From the NCBI RefSeq assembly GCF_000208745.1, contig NC_030857.1:6896226-6960225 (forward strand): 64,000 bases of DNA, given 5' to 3'. Origin of the DNA: Theobroma cacao (Eukaryota > Streptophyta > Magnoliopsida > Malvales > Malvaceae). The notes below the pieces were generated by a model. It searched no databases. It was not told where the DNA came from and worked only from the letters and a program-made list of their open reading frames with translations. Positions within the stretch are counted from its first letter, which is position 1. Each line of letters begins with the position of its first letter. Both the position numbers and the translations under genes were made by a program. Positions 47,998 to 61,559 of the stretch are shown here, piece by piece.

Positions 47998-50900
47998 ATG
48001 GCCACTTTGCCTTCTCTTCTCAACGCTTCTTTCCTCACCCCAAAGCCCCTCCCTCAACGTGAAACTCTCCTTTGTACAAAGCCCACCTCCTCTTTCCTCT
48101 TCCCTTCCTCTTCTCCTTCTTTCTTCAGCCTTCGACGACAACATATTAATATACAAACGCCTATAGCTGCATCTCTCAAGGTCCCATTTTGTGTCATTTC
48201 TTTTTTTACTATTCTCAATTGCTGACCAACTGTTTGATTTTTTGTTTGCGTGGAGTTGCTGTTCAATTTTGACGCCCTCTTGTTTTGTTTCAGGAGGACG
48301 TGGGTCGTTTTAAGAAGACTTTGGGTGATTTTATTAGCTTAAACTACTGGGTTGTTCGAGATTATTATCGTCTTGTCGACTTTGTTAATGCACTCGAGCC
48401 AGAGATTCAGAGGCTATCTGATGAGCAGGTTGGTCAGCTTGTTTACAATCAATTACTCGCATTTTTGTTTGGGTCATTGGAATAATGGGTCGTGCTTGTT
48501 CTTGTAGCTGACTGCTAAAACTTCTGAGTTTAAGAAAAGGTTGAGTCAAGGGGATAATATTTCCGATATTCAAGCTGGTTAGTTTTTATTAATGCTTCTG
48601 TTCAAGAGGGAGGAATTTATGGAAATTTGTATGACAATTAATGCTCCTTTTATTGTTGGTTTTACAGAGGCATTTGCTGTTGTTCGGGAAGCTGCAAGAA
48701 GGAAGCTTGGCATGCGCCATTTTGATGTGCAGGTCTTGATCTTTTTATGCTTAGAGACAAAAGCATGTGTGACTTAATGCTTGCATAGATACTGTGTGAT
48801 CATGTACCTATGATTATGTAACTGTATACAAGTATATTTGTTATTCGTTTGAAGTTAGGTAATATTGTATAAGTTTTTTAATGGTAGATTATTGGTGGAG
48901 CGGTACTTCATGATGGGTCCATTGCTGAGATGAAAACAGGGGAGGGAAAAACATTGGTTTCCACATTAGCTGCATATCTTAATGCACTGACTGGTGATGG
49001 TGTCCATGGTAGGCTTTGTATCCTGGCTTTTTTTTGGGAAAAGTTTATTATAAAGATGTTATTCTTTATGGTTTCTGTGATGTTGAAATAAATTTGAAAT
49101 GAGATACTTGTTCAAACATTTGCATATGAATATCAGATATTCGTTTTAAGATAAAAGTTTTGAGATATAAGGATTATAAAATGTTTAGCATAAGGGACAG
49201 CATTGTTGATCTGATTTTACCTCTAACTAGATTCTCAGCAGTCCTTTGAATTCCCTTTTATTGCAGAGATAATCTGGTTATGGCATGTTACTCTTTCATA
49301 AGCTCTTGTTGACCAAATGGTAATGCATAATTTTCTCTTAAATTTGACATTGTTGCTTTTGCCATTAACAGTTGTAACTGTGAATGATTACCTTGCTCAA
49401 CGTGATGCTGAGTGGATGGGTCGAGTTCATCGCTTCTTAGGTCTTTCAGTTGGGCTTATTCAGGTATTTGTTACTGAGAGTTGCAATGTTCTAGAAAGTG
49501 TCATAATAATATATTCTTGCAGATATGTACTTGGGTCAACCACCAGACATTTTATTTTATTTATGCAAGAGAAACAGATCTCTATAACCATTGACATACT
49601 TATATACTCCAAATTATAATAGTCTTCCCCATTTTTGATTGCATATATAGAAGGGGATGACAGCTGAAGAGAGGAGAATCAACTACCAATGTGATATAAC
49701 ATACACCAACAACTCAGTAAGTGTTCATTTAGAGTGGTGTAATTGAATGTTGACTACTACATATGCATTTTCTCTCTCCCCCCCCCCCCCCCCTCCTCCT
49801 TTTCTTTCCCCTGCCCTTCTATATGTCTTGTTTCTCATACCATTGTTTTTGAATGTTGTTAGGAACTAGGCTTTGATTATCTTCGGGATAATCTTGCTGG
49901 AAATAGTGATCAACTTGTGATGAGATGGTATGTGTCAGAGCACTATTTCAATTTGGTCTTTGATTTCTTTTATTGGACTACTAGCGACAAACTGTGCAAA
50001 AACAGGCCAAAACCATTTCATTTTGCAATTGTTGATGAAGTTGATTCTGTTCTCATTGATGAAGGAAGAAATCCTTTGTTAATAAGTGGTGAGGTAATAT
50101 AAAATTAGCCTTTCTTCCTTGATTAACTGTTTTTTGGGGTTCTGTGCATACTACTACATTTTTAGAATCACAAAATTGGTTGGGAGCTATTTTTAGAAAA
50201 TGTTTAACAGATTGCCTGTGAAAAGTTCTGAAACATTGAGACAAAGTCTCAAAGTTGTAGAAATAGCTTGTAATAGCCCCTTGCCTCTTCTCTGTTGTGT
50301 TCCAGGCTAGTAAAGATGCTGCACGTTATCCGGTTGCTGCTAAAGTGGCTGAGCTGCTAACGAGGGGTCTGGTGAGTTCAGTCCTTTGTCTTCATGTTTT
50401 GTTAAACCATAATACTTTGTTGCTATGCAGGTGGCATTGTAAGCTTGTACAGTTATTTTACACAAAGGTAATAATTAAAGTAGTTTCTCTTTAATAAATT
50501 TTGGTAACAGCATTATAATGTTGAGCTTAAAGATAATTCAGTGGAGTTGACTGAAGAAGGAATTGCACTTGCTGAGTTGGCTCTTGAAACGAATGATCTG
50601 TGGGATGAAAATGATCCCTGGGCAAGGTGAATAGTTTCCCTTTTTCCCTTTGTTGTCTTTCTTTAATTTCCTTGTTATAGCTGATGGATATTATTGAGGG
50701 TATAAACAATATGTCCTTTACACTTTTTGTTCCAAATATCTGTTTCTCTGTTGGCTTCTTCTCACAGTTTTATTTCAAGTCTTCACTAAGACATGATGCT
50801 TTTAAAAGGCCCCAAAAGAAAATGTTTGACCAAATGCAAAATGATTTCTTTCTTTCATTCATTGTATATTAAAACTTTTCTGGGCTGAATTTGTAACCAA

Positions 50901-53900
50901 GTACTCAGCTACTGTGTTGCTGGTGGTTGAATAAGATCCATTGCACAACACGATATACGTCTCATGTTATGCTTTTTTCCTCTATGTTTTACTTGGTGGT
51001 TAAATTTTATATTGTTGCAGATTTGTGATGAATGCTTTGAAAGCTAAAGAATTTTATCGGCGAGATGTCCAATACATTGTCAGAAATGGGAAAGCTCTCA
51101 TTATCAATGAGGTGTTTATGTAGTATTTTTGATGTTTCAGTGTCTTTGTTGCAGTCCCATTCCCTTCGTTTATTTCATTTATGTAATATTTTGCTTATCC
51201 ATTACTCTACCATGATCGTATGTAATTACTGGAAAGGAGTTTCCTGCAAACTGTCTAGCTAGCCTGTGCTAGCTCAAGCTGGCAGGTGAAAGACAAACCA
51301 TTTTACGTTTGTCAGCCCAAACATGATGACCATTGCACTAAACAATGGCTGTAAGAGTTAGAACTGCAGGGATGCCATTACCAGTAGAATGGGATTTCTG
51401 ATTTTTAAAATTGAGCTCTTTATCAATAGCCCAATTCAATTACTTAATTACTTAGCTTTAATCATGGCAGATGGTTACCAAAATCTTAAATTGTAAACTC
51501 CAATGTCTATTAATATATAACAAACATTACTAGGTGCCAAGTTGATGATTTCTTTATGTCGTAAAGACATCTTGATTTCATTAAACCTTGTTGAGGTAGA
51601 ACATTATCATGTCTTTTAGATTGATGACTAAAGCTTGGGAAAAGATAAGGATTTTGTTGCTGTTGGTGTTTCATTTAATTTTCAAGTTTAAGTATATAAC
51701 TTTTGTTTTTTGATGGCAATGAAACATTTATGAAACCCTGCAGCTGACAGGCAGAGTTGAGGAGAAACGGAGATGGTCTGAAGGGATTCACCAGGCTGTA
51801 GAAGCAAAAGAAGGTCTGAAGATTCAGGTAGATAATGATGTCTGCAAAGTGTTCTTTTAACTTTGTCTTGACCTATATCAAATACAAATCTTATTCGTCT
51901 AATTCAAAGTTGTTACTTTTCTATACTTGTTAGGCTGATTCAGTTGTTGTGGCTCAAATCACCTACCAATCACTATTTAAGCTCTATCCAAAGCTTTCAG
52001 GGATGACTGGGACTGCAAAAACTGAAGTATGGATGGATTTGTGCACCATATTTGGCCATTTCTAATTATTAATTCTTTGCTAATTTCTAATGCAATTTAA
52101 GTGAAAAATTGCAATCTTCTTGTCTGTAGGAGAGGGAGTTCTTGAAAATGTTCCAGATGCCCGTTATTGAAGTGCCCACTAATCTTCCAAATATTCGTAA
52201 AGATTTACCCATACAAGCTTTTGCTGTAGGGCATTCAATACTTGTAGCATTTTTCTTAATAATGTTTCTATTTTTTATGATGATTTTGTTACTGTTTTCT
52301 TGATTGATTTTGGTTTTTTTATTCTCCTAAGACTGCTCGAGGGAAATGGGAGTATGTTAGTCAAGAAGTGGAATACATGTTTAGGCAGGGCCGTCCAGTT
52401 TTAGTTGGGACCACTAGGTAAATTCTCCAGCAGCTCTCAATGTGATTTACCCTTTTCTCTTTTTAATAGAATTGGTCTATTTTCATCTGTTAAGAGTGTT
52501 AAAAGGCAAGAAGGTCCTTAGATATGATCTATCATCTTCTTGATGCAGTGTTGAGAACTCTGAGTATCTGTCCGATCTGCTGAAGGAGAGAAATATCCCT
52601 CACAATGTCCTGAATGCGAGACCCAAGGTTTGTTAAGATTTTAATTCACTGATACCTTGCAGTTGGACATACAGTTGACTCTATGGGCTATAGTTCTTGC
52701 TTGGCACCAATCATTTTATCTTTATGCAAGCTTCTTTTACCAGTATGTTTTTTTCCCTTTTATTCCATCAGTATGCAGCAAGGGAAGCGGAAATTATTGC
52801 CCAAGCAGGCAGAAAGTATGCTATAACTATTTCTACCAATATGGCTGGCAGAGGAACTGACATTATTCTTGGGGGTAATCCAAAAGTAAGTCTACCTGTT
52901 GGATGATTCATTTTATGTTTAGCGCCCCTAGTAATCTGGGAAAAGGTACTAGAATGATACAGGATCATTTTATAGCAATTTTGATGAAATGCATTTGTAT
53001 GCATTTGTATGCATTTCTCTTAACTTTTTAATGTGTTACTTCCTTCTTCTGGAGTTCTTTTTCTTTTCTCAAAATATATATGATAAAAATGAAGTGACAT
53101 TCACCACTTGTTATGCCTTATCAAGATGCTTGCAAGAGAAATTATAGAGGACAGCTTGCTTTCATTTCTGACAAGAGAAGCTCCTAATCTTGAAGCCGAT
53201 GACATGGGAATTTCAAAAAAGGTAATTGTTCCTTGTCACTGATAGTTGGCTAGAAATAAATTCATGATTCTTATTAATATTTTGGTATAGGTGTTGTCCA
53301 AGATAAAGGTTGGACCATCATCAATGGCTTTGTTAGCTAAGGCTGCCTTAATGGGTTTGTGACTCTTAAAGCTTCTAGTTAGGCTTGCTTTCCCTATTAT
53401 ACCTTCATTTTATTGATATAGGTATGTATATTTAATTATTCTGATTCCACTCTTCTTTTTAATGTGAATCAAACAGCAAAATATGTTGGCAAAAGTGAGG
53501 GAAAGAGCTGGACATATCAGGAGGCAAAATCTATCATTTCAGAGTCTGTGGAAATGAGCCAGTCAATGCCTTTGAAAGAGCTGAGGAAGCTTATTGATGA
53601 ACAGTCTGAGATGTACCCTCTTGGCCCTTCTATAGCAATTACTTATTTGTCTGTTCTCAAAGATTGTGAAGTACACTGCACCAAAGAAGGGTTTGAAGTG
53701 AAAAGGCTTGGGGGGCTTCATGTGATCGGCACATCTTTGCATGAATCCCGTAGAATAGATAATCAGGTGACTAATTAAATGCAGTAATGATATGATCATT
53801 TATGCTACATCTAAACCATGAGTTAGTTAGCATTTCTGAAGTATCTGTCTTGCTTTAAAAAAATTGCTATGATTTTTGCTATTTAAAGCAAGAGAAATAA

Positions 53901-56900
53901 TCTCAAACTTCCACAATGAAATGCCAAGTATCCAATTTAGCTGTTTGATTTATTATATGTCAACTCCTGCAGTTAAAGCTAACGATCAATAGGTTGTTTT
54001 CTATTGGTCATTTCCATCGCATATGTTATTGTCTCATTGTATGTATTACTTAATGAAGATGCACTTGTTTTCTGGATAGATACTTTTCTAGATTGAATGA
54101 ACTGCTTTGTGGCAGTCAATTCCTTATTATTGGTTTGCCCTTTTCTGCTTACTCAGTCAATTCATAGTTCAGTTGGTCGTACTCCAGGCATTTATTAAGG
54201 AATAAAACCATCTATATACAGTTCCATTGTTATAATATTTGATCTAAATTCCAAATATTCTGAATTGACTAACTTTTGTTTCCCATGCATCACATTTACT
54301 CTACATAGTCCAAATGTCACCATTTTCCAAACAGTTAGAATCTAAGAAGATAGAAATTTAGATCTAACTGTATATGCAAGACAAGGCTCTAAGTTTCATT
54401 AGAAGCAATGTTTTTGTTCACATTTGTAGCATGTAAAATACAAGATATGCACTATCCTCGTACACTTATAAATGTGCATGTATATTTTGGAAGTCATAAA
54501 TCTTATAGTATGAGATTTCATTAGGCCCAAATTTATTTTATACTCATTGTCAGTGGACAAATAATATTCTTTGAATTTGGATGACCTAACTTTCAAATGC
54601 ATTGTGTTCTTATCGGAATTTTGATATGTGATAATCATGGCCTGACTATTAGATGACATACTACTTCAATCATTTGATAATCAATTCATGTTACTCTTGA
54701 ATGCTTGCACTTCTAACATCAGAATACATCCTGATAGAATATTATACAAAAAGCATTAATGTTAACCTTGTTCATTTAAGGAAGAACTTTTTTTTTTTTT
54801 TTTGTTTTTACATATTTTGGGGGTAGAGAGAACGGATTATGTATCTTTTATTTCTTTGCTATTTATTGCAGTTTAAACATGACTCTAATTTTAAATTAAC
54901 AATGGCAATGGTCTTTCACAGCTTCGTGGTAGAGCAGGAAGGCAAGGGGATCCTGGATCCACACGGTTTATGGTGAGGTAGTGTGCCAATAATTATTTCT
55001 TTATGTTGTTAAGACTTAAATGGCTTTTGTGGAAAAAAACTTAAAAAGAAAAGCTTAACGAGACTGGTGTTGCCCATTTCCACTCAATTTAGCAGGGCTG
55101 CACAAGTTACTAGGGGTTGGTTGAATGATTTTTCTTGTCCATCATGCCATTATCAGGCCCATCCAAGTCGTTTCCATTTAGATATGGGGTAAGGTGGTAT
55201 AAAATAGGAAAAAAATATATTCAATGTAGGAATAGATTTTCTCTACAGGTATTGCTCTAGGGGACTAGTTTAATCTCTGCTACATGTTATGAGCTACCAT
55301 AGTTTTCCACAAAGCCTTGACTCACTATTTTAGGGCTTCTTTTAACTGATCTTTTAAGGTAATTAATGTTGGATAGTATAAAATCCTCTTTCAGTGAAAT
55401 TGGTCTGTGGACTGCGAACTGTCTATCTATGTCTCTTATCCCAATAATAATTTTTTTTGAGCCTTTCTTTTGGTTTTAAATAAAAGCAGATTGTTGTAAT
55501 TATAAAGGTGGAGATGGTCAATTAGGTGGCCCAACAAAATTAATGCAGCCTGAAGCTCAGTCTGAGATTTCTGTATAAATTAGGTTGAAGAGAGTTATTT
55601 ATTTTACTTGTTGTGGTTGGTTCCCAAGGTAGAGGGGGAGAGGGTGGAAAGATAAGATAAAAAATTGGTGCATCTAAAAACAGGTTGAAGTTGTGTTGCA
55701 CCAATTGAGGGAAAAATGTGGGAAAAGCACTAAAGGTGATTGGACATGTGATTTAAATACCTGAAAATGCTTCTGTAAAAGGTGTGACTCAGTGGAGGAT
55801 GCCTATGCCAAAAAGGGGAGGTGGAGACCAAAGAAGGCATCATTTGGAGAATAGAGGCTGTAATAGAGGACCTTATTTTCACTGATCAATTCAGGAGATG
55901 GTCATAAAGAGCTTACAATGGTGTAATCTATTTCATGTAGTCAACTGCCAACTGCACATGGTAGGAAGAAATCTTTTTTATCAAATGTTTGTCGTTGCAC
56001 CCAAGGAGAATAGGGGCTAGGGGTTGTCGTTGGGGTAAGTAATAACTATTAACATACAATCTTTGCAGCATGTATCTGAAAATGAGGTAATCACTTGATG
56101 AAACAGAGAGATAGATAAAGAGAATGTGATTGTAAATCTGAATGAATTCTTGGGGTAGTTGGCTTCTCATATAGTAGCCACTGTCTTATCCAAAACTATT
56201 TACCATCAACTTCGTCTGCTATTTATCAAAAATGTCATGTCGAAAGAAACTTCAGCACTCATGGGGAATCTGATGATTGTGCACTCCTCTTAGCTTTTTC
56301 ATAATGTGAATTTCTTTAGAGGAAACCCCAGTCATGACACCACTGGAATATACAGTTTCTTCTCAATAGTTTAATAACTAAAATCGTCTCTATATATGTA
56401 TCCTTATCCTTTTCTTTTTCCCATTTAAGGTATAGTTAACATTGTTTAGAATATTCATAGATTATTTATTGATGTAACAGCTTGCAAGATGAGATGTTTC
56501 AAAAGTTTAATTTTGATACTGAGTGGGCTGTGAAGCTTATTTCAAAAATTACAAATGATGAAGATATACCTATTGAAGGTGATGCAATTGTAAAGCAGGT
56601 ATGCATTCATGTATTCTGTTTGAGAGCTTTAAGCCTTGTAAACATCATCTTCTTATTACTGACTTCAAGGGCTTTATATTTATAGCTTTTGGCGCTTCAA
56701 ATCAATGCAGAGAAGTACTTCTTTAACATAAGAAAGAGCCTGGTCGAGTTCGATGAAGTTTTAGAGGTATGTACTTGGAAACAACAAAGCCATCTTTGGA
56801 CGTCTTGCCTAAGTTATTGATGTGGTCTTGCTCTTGATAGGAGTTTGACTAAGCCTTCATTTATATGTTGGAAGTTTTTAAAGGACCATCTAGTAGGTTG

Positions 56901-59580
56901 CTTTGCAATTTTAATTGAAGAAGGCACATTATCTACAAAATCCTTTAAAATGATGTTACTGCAACTTTTTATTCATTATTTTCTATTAACTAATACCTTT
57001 CATTTAGCAGACTTATTGGTGATTGATTTCCATTTGAATTCTTCAATTTATCAACCAAGAAAAATTGTAACTTTTAATCTGAAATGAATCCTTGAATTTC
57101 CAATTTAAATAGGGGACCAACCATCAATTATCACCTAATTAAATTCTTTGGTTTGCTTTTATCAGGTTCAAAGAAAGCATGTCTATGACCTCAGGCAATT
57201 GATTTTGACGGGTGATAATGAAAGTTGTTCTCAACATATTTTTCAGTGAGTATCATTCTAATACTTAGCAACTGTATTGGTGTGACCCGGCGTAGTAGAT
57301 TTCCCAAGTTCAATTGCAGTCCACCAACATGCATGGTCCAGTGCACACGAGTGCCCCTTTTTTCATTTTTTAGCGCAAAGTTTGACACTCTAAACATGTC
57401 ATAGCAAGTCATAGAGGATGGGAACAATATGAAAGCAAGCCAATCATGCCATTATGCTTCTTGTAGTCTGAACTATATCGGAGATGCAATTTTTGGAAAC
57501 CAGGTTATTTTGGATGATGAAAAGAGCCTTTATCAGAAATTGCCATGTGAAATTCAGGCAACTTCTTCTTCAAATTATAGTTTTCATTGTGCATTTATTT
57601 TTTGTGTGTGTTTACTCAATTCTGACTAGGATAACGAAATATATATAGAAGGTTAAGTTGTTCGGTGTGATATTTTACATCTAAATCTGATAAAAAATGA
57701 AAAAAGAAAAAGAACAAAGCAGAGCAGAGCAGATCAACATTCCTGGTCTGATTGTGTGGTCAGCTCCCTTCTTTGCCCTGTCATTCAAGTTCCTTTGGTA
57801 AGAGTGCCCTCGCAATGTAACTGGGTTATTTTTGGCAAATAGGACCTGTAATGCAAGTTAAGCAATGCATACCAAAAAGAAAATTTATAGCATATGGCCA
57901 CAAACATCATTTATACTTTTATAGAATGTAGAGAATATGTGATAGCTGTTTTGGTATCTCTTTCTACCTTTTCTTGCTTGACAGATTTTATCAATTATTT
58001 TTCTTGTATCGTGCTAGATTTCTTTTTATACACAGGTGTCTTTGATATCATTATGTTCAGTAAAATGTTATTAATGCATATGTAAATCATGCTGGCAACT
58101 ATTAGTATGTTGCCTGGTAGACCTCAGCTTTACAATGCGTAGTTTTTATCAACTGTTTTAAAATTTTAGTTTTAACATTAAAAGAGAAAATTTGCTCAAT
58201 AGGTACATGCAAGCAGTGGTAGATGAAATTGTCTTTGGAAATGCTGATCCACTGCAGGTAGTGAGTTTCCATCCTGAGATGCTGTCTACTCCTGCCCTTC
58301 TTTTAAGACTAATCGTGGTAATCCATTCTGTAGCATCCAAGATACTGGAGTTTGGCTAAGCTTTTGAAAGAGTTCATTGCTATTGCAGGGAAGCTACTGG
58401 ACGGTGAGCTTATCTCTAAGCACCAACTTAGTTCTTTGATACCTTTTTGGCATATTTTATCACTTATTGGTCTGGAATTACATCCTACCACATCAGCATA
58501 ATTCCTTATTGCATGGAATTTCTGCAGACTCATTTGCATCAATTACAGAGGAAGATTTACTCCAATCTCTTAAACAGCTACATGAATCAAATTCTGTAGA
58601 TATTGACAATCTTCACCTTCCAAACTTGCCTAAGCCTCCAGATTGCTTTAGAGGAATCCGCAGAAAAATTTCTTCATTGAAGCGCTGGCTTGCTATTTGC
58701 TCTGATGATTCAACAAAGTAAAATATTAATAAATTTAACTGAGCATTAAACTTCTTTCTGTTTAGTTTAGTTCTAGACTATATTGATATTACATAGTAGC
58801 CTTTGATATTTCTACTCTAGGAATGGAAGGTACCGGCCAACAACTAATATTCTCCGCAAATACCTTGGGGATATTTTGATTGCTTCATATTTGAACATCG
58901 TAGAAGAATCTGGTTATGATGATGCTTACATAAAAGAAATTGAGGTCAGGTGCTTCCTTTGCATGTTTATAATAACTCGAGTTGTGTTTCCATGGCTTGA
59001 TTCTGTGACAATTACTGTTGACCTTGGCATGGTGTTCCTTTTACCTAACTCCTCTCACCTTCCAAACTCTATTTAATATGTTTGTAATTGTAGCACATGT
59101 TTTGCTTTAGTTAAAGTGGAAGTATGTGTGCTTGAGTGGTCACATATCAACTTTTCTTAATTATCTATTCTTTTCAGCCTACCTCGTACTGCCGCTTACA
59201 TGTCAACCAAGATCTTGTTTATTTCCTCCTTTTTTGCTGCTAATCTTCTTATTATTGGAATTCAGAGAGCAGTTCTTGTCAAGACTCTGGATTGTTTCTG
59301 GAGGGATCATCTTGTAAACATGAACAGGCTGAGTTCTGCGGTACTTAATCTAAATATGTTGTTTTATTCTCTTCAGCTTCAAATGTGGATGCACTCTTAT
59401 GGCATTCTTTGACAGGTAAATGTAAGAAGTTTTGGGCACAGAAATCCTCTTGAAGAATATAAAATTGATGGGTGTCGATTTTTTATCTCAATGCTCAGTG
59501 CAACGCGAAGGTTAACTGTAGAATCACTCTTGCATTATTGGTCATCCCCTATGGAGTCACAAGAGCTATTTTTATCATAA
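47998..59580 (+). CDS. SECA2: Plastid protein translocase ATPase SECA2
   Basis: Motor ATPase of the second plastid Sec system, which inserts proteins into the inner envelope with SCY2/SECE2. Exons: 47998-48180, 48294-48428, 48508-48577, 48668-48732, 48888-49008, 49372-49463, 49651-49716, 49863-49927, 50006-50093, 50306-50371, 50511-50626, 51021-51111, 51744-51827, 51934-52026, 52130-52225, 52332-52417, 52549-52627, 52772-52885, 53126-53221, 53291-53354, 53477-53766, 54922-54977, 56481-56598, 56686-56766, 57166-57245, 58203-58257, 58334-58403, 58528-58717, 58821-58944, 59266-59340, 59416-59580. Total 1057 residues. A Ser-rich, acid-poor transit peptide spans about 1-60. Walker A GEGKT is at 169-173, DEVD at 276-279, NMAGRGTD at 555-562 and [12 protein letters not shown] at 722-733. 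No C-terminal zinc motif is present, as expected for SECA2. All phases agree. Confidence 0.97.
49778..49793 (+). repeat. (C)16 homopolymer in SECA2 intron 7
   Basis: Sixteen consecutive C residues lie about 70 bases before the exon 8 acceptor. Length is likely variable and error-prone in sequencing. Confidence 0.9.
55783..55970 (+). mobile_element. LINE reverse transcriptase tail remnant in SECA2 intron 22
   Basis: A plus-strand reading gives [19 protein letters not shown], then after stops and a frameshift [10 protein letters not shown]. Plant LINE polyproteins commonly end with a CD, RGRGRPKKTW and RAQWRxRIHVADP series, so order and spacing match a decayed C-terminus. It is non-coding now and lies in a 1.5-kb intron, which it may help to lengthen. 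Confidence 0.55.
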
Positions 59581-60832
59581 AATCAGATGTTGATCAAGCT
59601 AAGGTTTGTTTCTGCTTTATGTTTGTCTACTAATTTCTAGATGGGCATGCTTTGGAACTGTTTTGGTTGTATGATTACGTGAAGGTTTGCCACTTAATAT
59701 CATTGACTTGTATCTTTGAGGATGTGTTTGGTTCGCAGGAAGGAATAGAGTGGGAACGGAATAATCTTTCCGTAGAAATAAGAGATGAATACTTGTTTTA
59801 AAGTTTTGTTCATAAGAATGGAATAGGACAAGAATTGTTATTATGAATTATTCTAATGTTTGATTGGCAGGAATAGTTTCAAGAATAACTAAGGAATAAA
59901 TGATAAATAACAAAAATATCATGTATTATAATATTCAAATTTTTTAAATTAAAATATTTATTATTTTAAAAAATTTATTAAAAATATTAATAAATTGTTA
60001 TTTAAATGTTACTATGATTATTTATTTTAATTTACAAAAATATTAATAATTTNGGATTTTGGGAGCATCTTTCATATTCTTTCTTTATTTTTTTTTATTT
60101 TAATTCTTTTTTTTTAAATATTAAAATATAAAAAATTTATAATCAAAATTGTAATTTAATGTTTAAGTTTAAAATATTCTTTTTATAATTTATAATTAAA
60201 ACTTAAATTTGTTTATTTTAAATTCATTTTAATTGTTTTATTTAATTTTAAATTTATTTTAATTTAGTGAGGGAAGGATATGAGAAAATGAAATTGTAAA
60301 AAATGAATAAATTGCATTTTATATAGTATGGTAATTCTTAATATTAATGAAAGGTATTTTTGTCTACTAATTTTTTTACTCTATTCTGGAATAGTCAATA
60401 CCAGTGGCCTTGTTATTGGCTATTCCACCATCTCCCCAGATGGCCATTCTAAGGAATGGTCATTTCTTCCAACCAAAGTGTTAAAGAAGGATTAGGAATA
60501 AAGGGAATTGATATTTCATTCCCGCAACCAAACATGCAGTTAGTATCTCAACTAGACAGTCTTGTTTCTTTTATTCTTATGGTTTTCTTTTTTTGTTAAT
60601 TAATTTATTTAAAATTTTCTTTTAGTCAATCATTTTTCCCTCATCGATATGTGTAAAATTTCATGTTGTAGCATATGCCATAAGACCTTTTTCCTTTTTT
60701 GTTGACAGTTGATATTGATTATGTTCACCCTCTAGGGATGTATCTAGTGCATTTGGATTGGATGAAGTTGTAGTGCCAGTGTCTTCAGTGCAACAAAATC
60801 TCATCAATGGTATACAGAAGGAGATAACATAG
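59581..60832 (+). other. SECA2 3' region with predicted intron and in-frame extension
   Basis: 23 bases after the SECA2 stop lies a donor (AAG then GTTTGT, 59604). A good acceptor preceded by a pyrimidine tract (caccctctag) ends at 60735. Splicing would give a 1132-bp 3' UTR intron that contains MITE family A copy 2. The frame after the stop stays open across this junction, with 31 complete codons from 60737 to a TAG at 60830-60832. Confidence 0.45.
59723..60537. mobile_element. MITE family A, copy 2
   Basis: The left end (GTGTTTGGTTCGCAGGAA) and the reverse complement of the right end (GCATGTTTGGTTGCGGGAA) are inverted repeats. The interior is AT-rich, with a GGAATAGTCAATACC...TTGGCTATTCC block near the right end that matches the left part of copy 1 (20344-21118), so the two copies are in opposite orientation. 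The single ambiguous base at 60053 lies inside it. Confidence 0.5.
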
Positions 60833-61559
60833 GACCATTCTGACTGGGGTATTCTGTAGTTCTTATTCCATTTTTAGTCACTTATTAATGAAAGTGCTCC
60901 TGTCAGCTTTGAGAAGAAATACTCTTCTTTGGGTGGCAGGGTGACCAACGGAGTCAGGATAATGTCTAGCCACAAGGTTTATTTAGAACTTGGATTGTGT
61001 ATGCTCTTTCAGTTAAAGTTCAAAGGAACAAGGTTTCCAGTTTTTGGGAAGATGCAACTGCAGCTGTGCCAATGAATTAGAATGTCCCAGCACATTGGTC
61101 GTTGTATCACTCAGAGATACATAACCTCACTATGTTTTTGGCCAACTAGTTTCACACTGCTTTTGAAGTGATCTGCATTTTTGCAGTATGCCAAAGGCAA
61201 TGCTCTACAAAGACTTTGGTTGTACCATAAATTTTATCACCAATGAAGAACATGCCTGTTGTACATTACCATCAACATTTCTCAATCATCCTTGCATGTA
61301 TATATGTATTGAGATCATGGAATTTTTATCATGTACTACAGCGAAAGTGAATATGAAATTTTTCGTGTAGACTGAATAAGTTCACATATTTAAGTTTTTT
61401 TTTTTTTATATTATTCAAGAACATATTTAAGTTTAATTGAATGACCTATATTCTGTTTTCACTGGGGCATTCTATGTGTTAATATAGCTGACCAGCTAAG
61501 CAGTCCGTACAACTATGGTAACTTGTTCAAACTACTCTCAATCGATGTATCAGAGTGCA
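60833..61559. other. Spacer between SECA2 and the BAT1 pseudogene
   Basis: Probable 3' ends of two convergent units. No gene is seen. Confidence 0.5.

Noticed and set aside
60053..60053. Single ambiguous base
   Set aside because: An assembly or sequencing ambiguity, not biology.
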